Positions 27,850 to 39,397 of a stretch of DNA of 64,000 bases are shown in pieces. Source of the DNA: Spiroplasma_E sp902809815 (GTDB taxonomy: Bacteria; Bacillota_I; Bacilli_A; Mycoplasmatales; VBWQ01); assembly GCF_964030925.1 (NCBI RefSeq), contig NZ_OZ034992.1, positions 558,001-622,000 on the forward strand. Direction: 5' to 3'. The translations under genes were made by a program, and so were the position numbers. The notes under the pieces were generated by a model that was not told the DNA's origin, ran no database searches, and saw nothing but the letters and a program-made list of their open reading frames with translations. Every line of letters begins with the position of its first letter. Position 1 is the first letter of the stretch.

Positions 27850-29991
27850 ATGCAATTAAATGAAATCCCTAACTATAGTAATGATCCTAAAATTCTTGAT
27901 AAATTTGCTCGTAATTTAATTGTACAAGCTAAAACAGGAAAAATGGATCCTATTATTGGACGTGATGAAGATATTCGTAAAGTAGAAGAAATACTCTCAC
28001 GAAAAACTAAAAACAACCCCGTCTTAATCGGTTTACCTGGTATTGGTAAAACTGCTATTATTGAAGGTTTAGCCCAACGTATTGTTCGTGGTGATGTTCC
28101 TAGTAACTTAAAAGATAAAATTATTTATGAACTAGATATGGGAGCACTAATTGCTGGCGCTAAATTCCAAGGTGAGTTTGAAGAACGATTAAAAGCGGTT
28201 ATTAACCAAATTAAAAATTCTAATGGAAAAATTATTTTATTTATTGATGAACTACATTTAATTGTTGGTGCTGGTAGAACACAAGGTTCAATGGATGCTT
28301 CTAATTTACTAAAACCAATGTTAGCACGTGGTGAACTACGTTGTATTGGTGCCACAACACTTGACGAATATCGTCAATACATTGAAAAAGATGCAGCCCT
28401 TGAACGAAGATTTCGTAAGATGATTATTAAAGAACCATCAACAGAAGATACAACTGCTATCTTACGTGGTTTAAAAGAACGTTTTGAAGCTTATCATGGT
28501 GTAAAAATTCATGATAGTGCATTACGAGAAGCTGTTTATCTATCTAATAAATATATTAATGATCGTTACTTACCTGATAAAGCAATTGACTTAATTGATG
28601 AAGCTTGTGCTAGTATTAAAACTGAAATTGCTTCGGTTCCTAGTGATTTAGATGATATAAGAAGAAAAGTCTTACAATTAAAAATTGAACAAGCAGCCTT
28701 AAGCAAAGAAAAAGATGAAAACTCGCAAACAAGACTAATTGAAGTTGATAAACAATTAAAAACTAAAAAAAATACTTTACAACAATTAGAAGATAAATGA
28801 ATCAAAGAAAAGTCAGCATTAGACCATATTACTAGTTTAAAAAATAAATTAGAAAATGCTAAATCAGAATTAGAATTGTATCAATTATCAGGTAATTTTA
28901 CAAAAGCTGGTGAACTACAATATAGTATTATTCCCAACTTAGAAAAAGAACTTAAAGATAGTGAAAATATAAAAAAAGATAATCCTTTACTACGCGAAGA
29001 TGTTACTAGTGAAGATATTGCAAAAGTTGTTGCAAAATGAACTGGCATTCCTGTTACTCGTTTATTAGCAACCGAAAAAGAAAAATTATTAAAATTACCC
29101 TTAACTTTAAATACGAAAATTAAAGGTCAAAGTAATGCCCTACAGTTGGTAAGTGATGCTTTAATTAGAGCTCGTGCTGGCATTAAAGATCCCAATCGCC
29201 CAATTGGTTCATTTATTTTCTTGGGTCCAACCGGTGTTGGAAAAACTGAAGTTGCTAGAACCTTAGCTGATATTTTATTTGATAGTGAAAAAAATATGGT
29301 TCGTATTGATATGTCAGAATTTATGGAAAAACACGCAGTTAGCAAATTACTAGGTTCACCTCCTGGCTATGTTGGTTATGAAAACGGTGGACAATTAACC
29401 GAAAAAGTAAGAAGAAATCCTTATAGTATCATTCTTTTTGATGAAATCGAAAAAGCCCATCCTGAAATATTAAATATTTTATTACAAATTCTTGATGAAG
29501 GTAGAATTACAGACAGTCATGGTCTCTTAATTGACTTTAAAAACACAATAATTATTATGACTTCAAATCTTGGTTCACAAGAACTATTAAGTGGTAAAGA
29601 TAACAGCAAAGAGCAAGCATTAAATATCTTAAAAAAATCATTTCGACCAGAATTTATTAATCGAATTGATGAAATTGTTATCTTCAATCCATTAAGTAAA
29701 AAAGTAATAACAGAAATTATTATTAAAGAATTAGATACTTTATTATTGCGATTAAGACAAGAAAAAAATTTACAATTATCTTATGAATCAGAAGTAGTTA
29801 ATAAAATACTAAAAGATGCTTATGATGAAGAATATGGCGCACGACCGATTAAACGCTATATTCAACACTATATTGAAACTATTATCGCACAATCTATTAT
29901 TAAAGAAGAACTAATACCCCACAAACGAATGGTAATTACTATCAATAAAGACAATATGTTTATTCTCAGTAAAAAAATAAAATTCAATTAA
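27850..29991 (+). CDS. clpB: ClpB disaggregase lacking the N domain
   Basis: 713 aa with TGA read as Trp at two or more sites. Two AAA+ modules: NBD1 with G-L-P-G-I-G-K-T and I-D-E-L-H; a coiled-coil M domain (residues about 285-400); NBD2 with G-P-T-G-V-G-K-T-E, F-D-E-I-E-K-A-H and sensor G-A-R-P-I-K-R. It starts directly with the NBD1 linker (D-K-F-A-R-N-L), so the usual about 140-residue Clp N domain is absent, as in short ClpB forms. Works with DnaK to rescue aggregates. RBS AGAGGAG; CIRCE operator upstream. Confidence 0.95.
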
Positions 29992-30032
29992 GTCTTGATA
30001 TTATTACACTCTCAGTTATAATTATATAAGTA

Positions 30033-30059
30033 TTGGCATTCAATGTTAATGAATGCTAA
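30033..30059. promoter_or_regulatory. CIRCE operator before hrcA
   Basis: TTGGCATTC-9 bases-GAATGCTAA: 9-9-9 layout with one mismatch, 15 bases before the hrcA start, overlapping the likely transcription start. Confidence 0.85.
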
Positions 30060-30074
30060 AAAAGGTGGTGAACA

Positions 30075-31088
30075 ATGTTAAGTAACAGACAATCACAAAT
30101 TTTAAAAATCATTGTTGAAAAATATATTAAAACAGGATTACCAATTGGTAGCAAAACTATTTTAGAAAATAATAACAATATTAATTTTTCTAGTGCTACT
30201 ATTCGTAATGAATGTGTTGAATTAGAAACATTAGGATTATTAGAAAAAGCACATAGCTCTAGTGGTCGTATTCCTTCAACAAAAGGTTATCGCTATTATG
30301 TTGATAATTTAATGAATATGGGTGAACATCAAGAACTAGAAATCTTGAAGAAAAAAATAGCAGAAGTATTTAATAACCGTAACTTAGTAATTACCGAAGT
30401 ATTAAATAAAACTAGTAGTATTTTAAGTGAAATGACTAATTTGATTAGTATTGTTACTGGTCCTAATATTAATGAAGATACTTTAAAAAAAATTGAATTA
30501 ATACCGATTAGTAATGATAATGCTTTAACAATTTGTATTACTAGTAATGGTCATGTTCAAAACAAAATGTTTAATATTCAAGAAACATCATTAACCGATT
30601 TATCAATTGCCATTGATATTTTTAACACCAGATTAATTGGTACTAAAATTAGTGAAATTAGTGAGAAAGTAAATTTATTAAAACCAATCCTTGAACAACA
30701 AGTACAAAAATCAGAATATATTATTCAAGGATTTGTTAACACTTTAATTAATTTCTCACGACCACTATCAACAACACACGGTGTTCAATATATGTTAGAA
30801 AATCCTGAATTTAATGATATTAATAAGGTTAAAACAATTATTAAATTCATTGAATCACAATCACCATGAATGTATTTTGATGAATTAAATAATAATCAAC
30901 TACAAATTAAAATTGGTGAAGAACTGGGTAATGAAAATAACGATATGGCAATGATTACTACTACTTTTAAAGTTCATGATGGTGAACAAGGACAAATTGC
31001 AATTGTTGGACCTAAACGTTTAGAATATGAAAAACTAACTGAAATTCTAAATTGGATTAATCAAACATTGATTAAAAACTTTAAATAG
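30075..31088 (+). CDS. hrcA: Heat-shock repressor HrcA
   Basis: 337 aa across one TGA-Trp. The N-terminal winged helix has S-N-R-Q-S-Q-I-L-K-I-I-V-E-K-Y and S-S-A-T-I-R-N-E-C-V-E-L-E-T-L-G-L-L, then S-S-G-R-I-P-S-T-K-G-Y-R-Y-Y-V-D. The GAF-like and inserted dimerisation domains follow, ending G-P-K-R-L-E-Y. It represses clpB and its own operon through CIRCE. RBS AAAGGTGGTG. First gene of hrcA-grpE-dnaK-dnaJ. Confidence 0.95.
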
Positions 31089-31103
31089 AAATGAGATGAT
31101 AAA

Positions 31104-31748
31104 ATGACAAAAGCTAAAAAAGATAACATTGATAACGTATCAGCAACAGAAACTAAAGATACAACTATTTCAACTCCTGTTACTGAAACACCAGTAAGTG
31201 TCGAAGAAGAAAAAATATCATTAAATAAAGAAATCGAATTAGAAACAAAAATTAAAGAATTAACAACAGAACTTAATAAAATTAATTCACAACAAAAGCA
31301 ATTAATGCTAGCTACTAGATTAAATACCATTAAAGAATTAGAAATTCAAAATAAAGAACACATTAAATATGCTAACCAAAAAATTATTAAAGATTTAGTT
31401 CATACTTTATTAAATTTCCAACGAGCACTAAACTTTAAAACTGATAATGCAGCTGTTCAAAATTTCCTAGTTGGTTTTAAATTTATCTATGAAGAATTAA
31501 TTAAAGCACTTGGTAAAGAAGGTTTAAAAGAAATTACTGCTAAAGTTGGAGATCAATTTAATTCTCACCAACATGAGGCAGTAGAAATTATTAATGATAA
31601 TACAAACAATGCTTATCAAAATGTAAAAAATAATACTATTGTTGAAATTATAGCTAATGGTTATGAATTGCATAATCGTGTCATTAGCACTACTAAAGTT
31701 AAAGTTTTTCAAATTAAAGAAGAAAAAACAGAAACAAAGAAAAATTAA
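31104..31748 (+). CDS. grpE: GrpE nucleotide exchange factor
   Basis: 214 aa. An acidic, Thr-rich N-terminal tail (1-45) is followed by a long coiled coil (E-L-E-T-K-I-K-E-L-T-T-E-L), the V-G-F-K-F-I-Y-E-E-L region and the C-terminal beta domain with V-G-D-Q-F-N-S-H-Q-H-E-A and V-I-S-T-T-K-V-K-V, the GrpE signature H-E-A-V. It releases ADP from DnaK. Starts 15 bases after hrcA. Confidence 0.94.
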   Translation: MTKAKKDNIDNVSATETKDTTISTPVTETPVSVEEEKISLNKEIELETKIKELTTELNKINSQQKQLMLATRLNTIKELEIQNKEHIKYANQKIIKDLVHTLLNFQRALNFKTDNAAVQNFLVGFKFIYEELIKALGKEGLKEITAKVGDQFNSHQHEAVEIINDNTNNAYQNVKNNTIVEIIANGYELHNRVISTTKVKVFQIKEEKTETKKN

Positions 31749-31762
31749 GGAGTGAAAATATT

Positions 31763-33610
31763 ATGTCTACAAATAAAACAACAAATAAAGAAATCATTTT
31801 AGGAATCGATCTAGGAACAACTAATTCATGTGTTGCCGTAATGGAAGGTGATAAGCCAAAAGTTATTGAAAATGCCGAAGGTGGAAGAACAACACCATCA
31901 GTTGTTGCTTACAAAGATGGTCAAATTATGGTTGGTGAAGTTGCTAAACGTCAAGCTATTACTGATCCAGATAATACTGTTAGTTCAATTAAAAGAATTA
32001 TGGGAACTAAAGAAACAGTTAAAGCCGCTGCTAAAACACGTAAACCAGAAGAAGTATCTGCAGAAATTTTACGCACTATTAAAACTTTTGCTGAATCAAA
32101 ATTAGGTAAAAAAATATCAAAAGCAGTTATTACTGTTCCTGCTTATTTTAACAATGAACAACGTGAAGCTACTAAAAATGCAGGAATTATTGCAGGATTA
32201 AAAGTAGAAAGAATTATTAACGAACCAACTGCTGCTGCCATCGCTTATGGTTTAGACAAACAAGATAAAGATCACAAAATTTTAGTATTTGACTTAGGTG
32301 GTGGAACATTTGACGTTTCAGTTCTAGAATTAGCGGGTGGAACATTTGAAGTATTATCAACTAGTGGTGATAACAAACTTGGTGGTGACGACTTTGATGC
32401 CTTAATTGTTCAACATTTAGTTAGTGAATTCAAAAAAAGTAATGGTGTTGACTTATCAAAAGATAAAATGGCAATGCAACGTTTAAAAGATGCTGCTGAA
32501 AAAGCAAAAAAAGACTTATCAGGAGTAGTACAAGCTGATATTTCATTACCATTTATTTCAATGAATGCCTCAGGTCCATTACATTTAAATGAAAAATTAA
32601 CACGTGCCAAATTTAATGAACTAACAAAATCACTAGTTGAAAGAACTATTGCTCCTGTTCGTGATGCCTTAAAAGAAGCTAAATTAAGCAAAAATGAAAT
32701 TGATGAAGTTATTTTAGTTGGTGGTTCAACAAGAATCCCAGCTGTGCAAGAAGTTATTAAAAACGAAATTGGTAAAGAACCACATCGTGGTGTTAACCCT
32801 GATGAAGTAGTAGCTTTGGGTGCTGCTATTCAAGGAGGAGTATTATCGGGTGATGTTACTGACGTTTTACTATTAGATGTAACTCCTTTATCATTAGGTA
32901 TTGAAACTTTAGGAGGAGTAATGACGCCATTAATCTCTCGTAATACTACTGTTCCTACTAAAAAGTCACAAGTTTTTTCAACTGCTGAAGATAATCAACC
33001 CGCTGTTGATATTAATGTTTTACAAGGAGAACGTCCACTAGCTAAAGATAATCATTCACTAGGTCGTTTCCAATTAAGTGGTATCGAACCAGCACCAAGA
33101 GGTGTTCCACAAATTGAAGTTACTTTTGATATCGATGTTAATGGTATTGTATCTGTTAGTGCTAAAGATCTAAAAACTAATAAAGAACAAAAAATTACTA
33201 TTAGCAATAGTGGTACTTTAAGTAAAGACGAAATTGAAAAAATGGTACAAGATGCTGAAAAGAATCGTGAAAACGATGAAAAACATAAAGAAGAAATTGA
33301 ATTATCTAATCAAGCACAAGCCTATATTTATGATATTGATAAAATGACTGCTGAAGTTACTAAATCAGCAAAAGAAGGCGAAGCAGAAAATCCACAAATT
33401 GCTGAAATGAAAAAACTACGTGATGACTTACAAAAATCACTAGATGAAAAAAAATATGATGATTTAAAAGAAAAACTAGAACAATTAAAACAAGCATTTG
33501 CTGCTGCACAACAATTTATGAACCAACAAAAACAAGAACCAACAGATCATATTAAAAAAGATGATAATAAAAGTGATGATGTTATTGATGTTGACGCAAC
33601 AACTAAATAA
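31763..33610 (+). CDS. dnaK: Hsp70 chaperone DnaK
   Basis: 615 aa, full length. Nucleotide-binding domain with G-I-D-L-G-T-T-N-S, F-D-L-G-G-G-T-F-D-V-S and V-G-G-S-T-R-I-P; substrate-binding domain with D-V-T-P-L-S-L-G-I-E-T and helical lid; the tail ends in charged residues without the EEVD end, as in bacteria. RBS AAGGAGTG. Less AT-rich codon choice than neighbours, typical of a highly expressed gene. Confidence 0.97.
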   Translation: MSTNKTTNKEIILGIDLGTTNSCVAVMEGDKPKVIENAEGGRTTPSVVAYKDGQIMVGEVAKRQAITDPDNTVSSIKRIMGTKETVKAAAKTRKPEEVSAEILRTIKTFAESKLGKKISKAVITVPAYFNNEQREATKNAGIIAGLKVERIINEPTAAAIAYGLDKQDKDHKILVFDLGGGTFDVSVLELAGGTFEVLSTSGDNKLGGDDFDALIVQHLVSEFKKSNGVDLSKDKMAMQRLKDAAEKAKKDLSGVVQADISLPFISMNASGPLHLNEKLTRAKFNELTKSLVERTIAPVRDALKEAKLSKNEIDEVILVGGSTRIPAVQEVIKNEIGKEPHRGVNPDEVVALGAAIQGGVLSGDVTDVLLLDVTPLSLGIETLGGVMTPLISRNTTVPTKKSQVFSTAEDNQPAVDINVLQGERPLAKDNHSLGRFQLSGIEPAPRGVPQIEVTFDIDVNGIVSVSAKDLKTNKEQKITISNSGTLSKDEIEKMVQDAEKNRENDEKHKEEIELSNQAQAYIYDIDKMTAEVTKSAKEGEAENPQIAEMKKLRDDLQKSLDEKKYDDLKEKLEQLKQAFAAAQQFMNQQKQEPTDHIKKDDNKSDDVIDVDATTK

Positions 33611-33630
33611 AATAATTAGAGGTGGACAAA

Positions 33631-34752
33631 ATGGCAAGTAAAAAACGTGATTATTATGAAATTCTAGGAGTTTCACGTAATGCTACTCCAGATGAAATTA
33701 AGAAAGCGTTTCGTACGCTTGCAAAAAAATATCATCCCGATTCACCAAGTGGTGGTGATGAAGTTCGATTTAAAGAAATAAGTGAAGCTTATCAAGTTTT
33801 ATCTGATACTAATGAAAGAGCAAAATATGATCAATTTGGTCATGATATGCCCGGAGTTGGTAGTTCTTCTGGTTTCGGTGGCTTTGGTGGTTTCGGTGAC
33901 TTTAGTTCGGCATTTGGTGACTTATTTGGTGACTTATTTGGTGGTAATAGAAGACAACAACAACGCTATAATGGTAAAACACCAGGTGATAATATCCTAA
34001 CAAAAGTTGAAATTAGTTATCGTGATGTATTCTTTGGCAAAAAAATGACCATTAGTATTAACATTGATGTTGCTTGTAAGGATTGTAAAGAAACTGGTGC
34101 TAGAACTCCTAATGATATTAGTACATGTGATAAATGTAAAGGTAAAGGAGTTCTTGAATATGTTCAACAATCACCATTAGGTATGTTTAGACATCAAGGT
34201 GTTTGCAACCAATGTCAAGGACTTGGTAAAATTATTCGTCAAAAATGTTTAAAATGCAAAGGACATCGCTATTATATTGAAAATCAAAAATTAGAATTTG
34301 ATATTCCTCGCAGTATTTTTGATGGTCAACAAATTAGAATTAAAGGTAAAGGTAAAATTGGTCATAATGGTGGCACTCAAGGCGATTTATTTGTTGGTAT
34401 TAATATTAAGCGACACGCTTTCTTAGATCGTCAAGGTAGTGATATGTATATTAAATTACCAGTATCTTACTTAGATATTATTTTGGGAAATATTATTATG
34501 ATTCCTACCTTTGAAGGAATAATTAAACATAAATTACCATTAGGACTACAATACGGTGACAAAATTACTTTAAAAAATCAGGGATTCTATTACCCTAATA
34601 GTAGTAAACGTGGTGACTTACATGTTATTCTTGATATACATATGCCTAATAAAGTCACTAAAACAGAGCAAGAAAAATTATGAAATATTAATAACGAAAC
34701 TAAATTTGATCCAAATGAAGATTTTGTTAATAGTGCAATAAAAAGAATTTAA
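33631..34752 (+). CDS. dnaJ: Chaperone DnaJ
   Basis: 373 aa from ATG 33631 (an in-frame GTG 9 bases earlier is part of the RBS AGAGGTGG). J domain with K-Y-H-P-D-S; Gly/Phe-rich linker (G-F-G-G-F-G-G-F-G-D-F); four zinc-binding C-x-x-C motifs (C-K-D-C, C-D-K-C, C-N-Q-C, C-L-K-C); two C-terminal substrate domains, the last passing a TGA-Trp. Last gene of the operon. Confidence 0.96.
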
Positions 34753-34760
34753 TAAATTAA

Positions 34761-34800
34761 TATATAAAAAATAAGAACATATGTTCTTATTTTTTATATA
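34761..34800. terminator. Palindromic terminator after dnaJ
   Basis: A perfect 40-base palindrome (20-base arms, TATATAAAAAATAAGAACAT and complement) with A6/T6 flanks. It serves dnaJ on + and the converging DUF1295-like gene on -. IS-A inserted at its very edge (TAT duplicated at 34799-34801 and 35932-35934). Confidence 0.85.
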
Positions 34801-34801
34801 T

Positions 34802-35931
34802 GCCACTTAGCCCTTTTTACTAGACCATTAATTTAAAAAACCTGAATGTATTCTAAAAACAATTGTGTTATATAATTAACACTAATTTTAACCTGAAAGG
34901 ATTTTTATTAATGGATAAAATTAAACAAATAGCATTAGTAATTAACAAATTAAATATCAAAGAAAAAATTAAAATTATTGATGATTGTAAAAATCAATAT
35001 TCAATTAGAAACCTATGTCAATATCTTCAATTAAACAGATCAACATATTACTTTTTAAAAAATAAACAAAAACCTATTAAAAAAGAAGAAAATCATATTA
35101 TTAAATGCAATCATAAATATCAAAAAATATGCCAACTTTTAATCGAATTTCATTCTACAAGAAAAGGCAGAATTTATGGATATTTAAGAATTTTTTCAGC
35201 TTTTAAAGAGTGATTAAAACAAGAAAAAAATATCATTTTAAATATAGAATTATCAATAAAACAAATGCGAAAAATTATGAAAGAACACAATATTCAAGGA
35301 TTAAAACAAACTAAAAATAACTATCCTAAAAACAAAAAAAATCCAAATAAGTGAATACCTACAATGGATAAAGTAAACAAAGATTATAAAAGTACAACCT
35401 CTTCAAATCAAATTTGATCAATGGACACTAAACAAATAAATACTAAAGAAGGATGATTATATCTTTTTGTAATTATTGATTTTTATTCAAATAATGTTGT
35501 TAGTTATAATATTGCTCCTAATAAATCATATCAGGATTTAATTCTTCCTGCTCTTGAAAAAATCAACAAACAATTTTCTTGAAATCAAGTAAAAAATGTT
35601 ATTTTACATTCAGATAACGCCAACGAATTTTATTGTCAGGATATCACAAAATGAGCAGAGGATAAACAAATAATTTTAAGCAAAAAACAACCTTATGATA
35701 TTGGTGGTAATGTATTATCTGAAAACTGATTTTCTCATTTATCTCAAGAATGACTACCTAAAGGATCAAATCAATATTTATCCATCAATGAAGCTATAAA
35801 TGATGTAAATCAATATGTTATGTTTTATAATTATGAAAGAATACATTCTAAATTTCTAAAACCACCAATTTTACAAATTAAAATTTAGAATTTTATATCA
35901 AAAATGGTCCAGTAATTAAGGGCCAACCACC
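34802..35931 (+). mobile_element. IS-A, full copy 3
   Basis: 1130 bp, flanked by a 3-bp duplication TAT, the IS3-family target-repeat size. Its right end replaces the last codons of the convergent DUF1295-like gene. Confidence 0.93.
34911..35888 (+). CDS. IS-A transposase (copy 3)
   Basis: 325 aa, intact with all catalytic residues. Confidence 0.9.
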
Positions 35932-36750
35932 TATTAATTTTTTCACTTTATTAATTGGACCTTTTTTACCAATATAACACATTACACAACTAGTTTCATT
36001 TAAATATTTGTAATAATCTTCATTAGAGTGAAACCTTTGTCATTGTTTTACTTCTCATATTGGTATATTAAAATACAACGGACTTAATAATCATAATAAA
36101 TGAAATAAATAATTTATATCACTATTAATATTTTTAAATAATAAATCACAAATAAACAATGCTGTCATCATATATCAAAACCCAATTTCTGCTAAATAAT
36201 TAGGGTGACGACAATCTTTTCATAAACCATAATTAATAAAAAATAAATCATGTTTTTTCTTTAAGGAAAATCTAAACTTTTGTCAATCTGCAATTGTCTC
36301 AATAACTAAAAATAAAATAGCAAGCATAATAAAAATAAGTAAGTAATTATTAAATGTACTATTAAAATAAACAATATTAAGACTTAATGCAAAAACCGTA
36401 GGAATACTAATCATAAAAACTGAAATTCCTTGTAAAATTGAAAAAAAACTAAATTTTCAAAAATTAATAATAATTTTATCAAAACGATATTCAACCTTAT
36501 GTTTAATAATTTTTAATAATAAAAAACTACCTAATCTTAGAGCTCAAATATTATAAAGAACAAACAACGAAATTTGGACAGGACTAAAATTTTGCTTTCA
36601 CGCAACGATGATCACACTTAAACAAATAAAACTTAAACAATAAATAATATCAGTTAAAATAGCAGTTTTAAAAATAAAAGCTATCATAAAGAAAATAAAA
36701 TTAATAGTTAATGATATTAAAAATATTCAAAGTATAATATAAAAATCTAT
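35893..36750 (-). CDS. DUF1295/isoprenylcysteine-methyltransferase-like membrane protein, C-terminal tail from IS-A
   Basis: About 285 aa reading at least eight TGA-Trp codons. Six or so hydrophobic helices, then the family's conserved end: I-A-D-W-Q-K-F-R, G-L-W-K-D-C-R-H-P-N-Y-L-A-E-I-G-F-W, and P-L-Y-F-N-I-P-I-W-E ... Y-Y-K-Y-L-N. The RHPNY motif binds SAM or reductant in ICMT/steroid-reductase folds. RBS GAGGGG is followed after 8 bases by ATA where ATG would be expected, so the start is non-standard or mutated. The original end (I-Y-K-K-stop across the terminator) was replaced by G-G-W-P-L-I-T-G-P-F-L-I from IS-A. Probably still a near-complete protein. Confidence 0.65.
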
Positions 36751-36869
36751 AATAAATACCCCTCTAAATTATATTAAATATATTTCAATTATAACAACTA
36801 ATGAAATAAGTTTAATAACTTAGATTTAAATTTTAATTTTGTACAAAAATATATTTAAAATATATATTA

Positions 36870-38023
36870 GACATATTCCGTAATTAAATTTTTTAAAAGT
36901 CAATTAATAATTTTAAAATTTATTTTATAATTTTGTTATTAACAATAAATTTAGAAAAGTGTTGATAAAAATGATTTTTGAAAATTTAAAAAAATTAAAA
37001 AATGAAGAATTTTACAGATATTTTGGTATAAAACGTTTTCATTTTAATGAAATGTTAGAAAAATTAATTGAAATAGAAAAATTAGAAAAAAATAAAGGTC
37101 GAAAAAATAAACTTTCAGTAGAAGAAAGATTAATGATGACTTTATTATACTGAAAAGAATATTATACTTTTTTTCAAATGAGTATTAAATCTAAAATGAG
37201 CCCATCAAGTTGTTTTCGAAATATTACTTGAGTAGAAAATAAACTTAGTAATCACAAAGATTACCAATTTTTAAAAGAAAGATATAAATTAAAAATTGAT
37301 AAAAAACAAGAAAATTCAAATGAATTTCAATTTTATTTAATTGATTCAACTGAGATTGAAATTGAAAGACCAACTAAAAAAAACTACAGTTAGAATATTT
37401 TTCTGGTAAAAGTTGAATGTATTCTATAAAATTTCAAATTGTATATGATTTTTTAATAAAAAAATTGTTGATATTTTTGCTGATAATGGTAAAGTGCATG
37501 ATTTTCAAATATTAAAAAATTCAAATCTTGAATTTTCAGAAAAAACAATAATTATTGGTGATTTAGGATATCAAGGTATACAAAATATTTATAAAAATAC
37601 AATAATACCAATTAAAAGAACTAAAAATAAAAAATTAACTAAACAAGAAAAAAAATACAATAAGATTGTATCTAAAATTAGAATTAAAGTTGAACATGTC
37701 TTTGCTTGATTGAAAAGATTCAAAATTTTAGTAAATAAATGTAGAAAATCTAAATTTAGACTTATGTACTTAAGATTTAACTTACTTTGTGAAATTTTTA
37801 ATAAAATAAAACCATTAAAATAAAAAAAATATTAAAAATATTTTTTTAAAATTTAAATTTTTATCGAGTTAATATAAAAATATTATTAACAATTTTTTGT
37901 TTAAAATGTAAACTCATTTTTTAAACTATTTTTTCAAAAATATTTATTTCTATATTCAATAACACTAAATAGTTTTAAAACAATTTTATTGACAATTAAT
38001 TAAATTTAATTACGGAATATGTC
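36870..38023 (+). mobile_element. IS-B, full-length copy with ORF2 frameshift
   Basis: About 1154 bp, both termini. ORF1 (36971 start) is open and the junction has A8. A lost T at the Y-D-F-L stretch near 37450 breaks ORF2, whose remaining start is M-H-D-F-Q. Transposase inactive. Confidence 0.9.
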
Positions 38024-38042
38024 CATTTTAAATATATAATTC

Positions 38043-38075
38043 AATTATAAACTTACATAATATAAGTTTATAATT
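38043..38075. repeat. Inverted repeat upstream of 38133 gene
   Basis: Perfect 13-bp arms AATTATAAACTTA / TAAGTTTATAATT around CATAATA; could be an operator or terminator. Confidence 0.5.
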
Positions 38076-38132
38076 AACTTTAGTTTTAAAGTAATTGAAT
38101 TTTTAATTTTAAAATAAAGGGGAATTAAAATT

Positions 38133-38321
38133 ATGCCATCAATAACTGAAATAGTTAATATATATTACACACAAGATTTATTAAAAGAAAGAGAAAAAAA
38201 TAAAAATATTAAAAAAGAAAAAGTAAATGACAAATTAGATGTTAATAAAATAAATGCTAATGATACACAAAATAAACAAAGTTCAACAAACAAAGATAAT
38301 AGTTATTGTAGTATTTCATAA
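38133..38321 (+). CDS. Small hydrophilic protein ending in a CaaX-like motif (62 aa)
   Basis: RBS AAAGGGG before ATG. M-P-S-I-T-E-I-V-N-I-Y-Y-T-Q-D-L, then a Lys/Asn-rich disordered middle (K-E-R-E-K-N-K-N-I-K-K-E-K) and the end N-S-Y-C-S-I-S-stop. No signal peptide or membrane helix. The single Cys sits exactly four residues from the end, the spacing and residue types (C-a-a-S) of eukaryotic farnesylation sites. Family unknown. Confidence 0.6.
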   Translation: MPSITEIVNIYYTQDLLKEREKNKNIKKEKVNDKLDVNKINANDTQNKQSSTNKDNSYCSIS

Positions 38322-38356
38322 TTTGTTATTAATACAAATATACAAAAATAGTTAAT

Positions 38357-38433
38357 TGCATTTATTTTTAAAAACACTAAAATGTAGTTAACTTCTTAAA
38401 TTTAAGAAGTTATTGGAAAAAATAAAAAGGGGG
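38357..38433 (+). promoter_or_regulatory. Promoter and leader hairpin of DUF285 gene
   Basis: TTGCAT (38356-38361), about 16 bases, TAAAAT, then palindrome TAACTTCTTAAA / TTTAAGAAGTTA (38389-38412) running into TTGG-AAAAAATAAAAAGGGGG RBS. The same order (TTGCAT, TA-AAT, TAACTT...AAGTTATTG, AAAATAAA, GGGG) is upstream of the genes at 55611 and 57929. Confidence 0.65.
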
Positions 38434-38441
38434 TTTTCATA

Positions 38442-39218
38442 ATGAAAACATTATTAACAGCAGTAAGTCTTTTAACACTTGCAACAACCACAGGAAATTT
38501 AACAAGTTTCTTAAACTCAACTATACAAAAAAATAATATTACAACTAACTATATTCAAAATAAAACTCAACAAGACACAATTTATATTGACAAAGATGAC
38601 AAACAAATAACAACTAGTGAAAAAGACTTATCAAAGATAAATAGTAAAGAAATTATTCAAATTGGATTTTATAAAAATATATTAGGAGAAATTCAAGTTG
38701 TTAGAATGCCAAGAACAATTGAAAAAGTACCTGACAAATTACCACCAGAAATCACATCTTTAAAAAATATGTTTACAGGTGCAACCTCATTCAATCAAGA
38801 CCTTTCAACATGAGATACTTCCAATATAACAAATATGAATTTTACATTTAATGGAGCCACTTCATTTAATAGTAATATTACTAATTGAAATGTTTCTAAT
38901 GTAAAAAGTACTTTTGTTATGTTTGCAAATGCAACTTCATTCAATCAAAACCTTTCAACATGAAATGTATCTAATATAAACCGTTTTAGTCTTATGTTTT
39001 ATGGTGCAACCTCATTCAATCAAAACATTTCAAATTGAATTACTTCTAATGCAGTATATATGAATTTTATGTTTTATGGTGCTAAAAAATTTAACCAAGA
39101 CCTTTCAAAATGAAATGTAAATAAAGTAAGAGAACATAGTAACTTTGCAAATTATTCAGGAATTACTAATCCTAATAAATTACCAAAATTTAAAAATAAT
39201 ATTATAACAATATATTAA
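38442..39218 (+). CDS. Secreted DUF285 (BspA-like repeat) protein, 258 aa
   Basis: Signal peptide M-K-T-L-L-T-A-V-S-L-L-T-L-A-T-T-T-G-N-L. A conserved region I-Q-I-G-F-Y-K-N, V-R-M-P-R-T-I-E-K-V-P-D-K-L-P-P-E-I-T-S-L follows, then five about 25-residue repeats of the type M-F-x-G-A-T-S-F-N-Q-D-L-S-T-W-D/N-V-S-N-V-x-x-M, many with TGA-Trp. This is the mycoplasma surface-protein repeat DUF285, related to leucine-rich BspA domains. Ends N-K-L-P-K-F-K-N-N-I. Surface binding or host interaction is inferred. Confidence 0.85.
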
Positions 39219-39397
39219 TTAATATATTACTAATTTTTCTTGCCTTGTATATTAATACTTAAAGTGTTAAAATTAAGATTGATAGAAAATATTTCCAAGT
39301 TTTGGATTAATATTATCATTCCTAAAATTTATAGAAACTATTATTAATCCAAAATATCCTTTTAATTTATCACATATATATAAAGAAGGTGTTTAAA

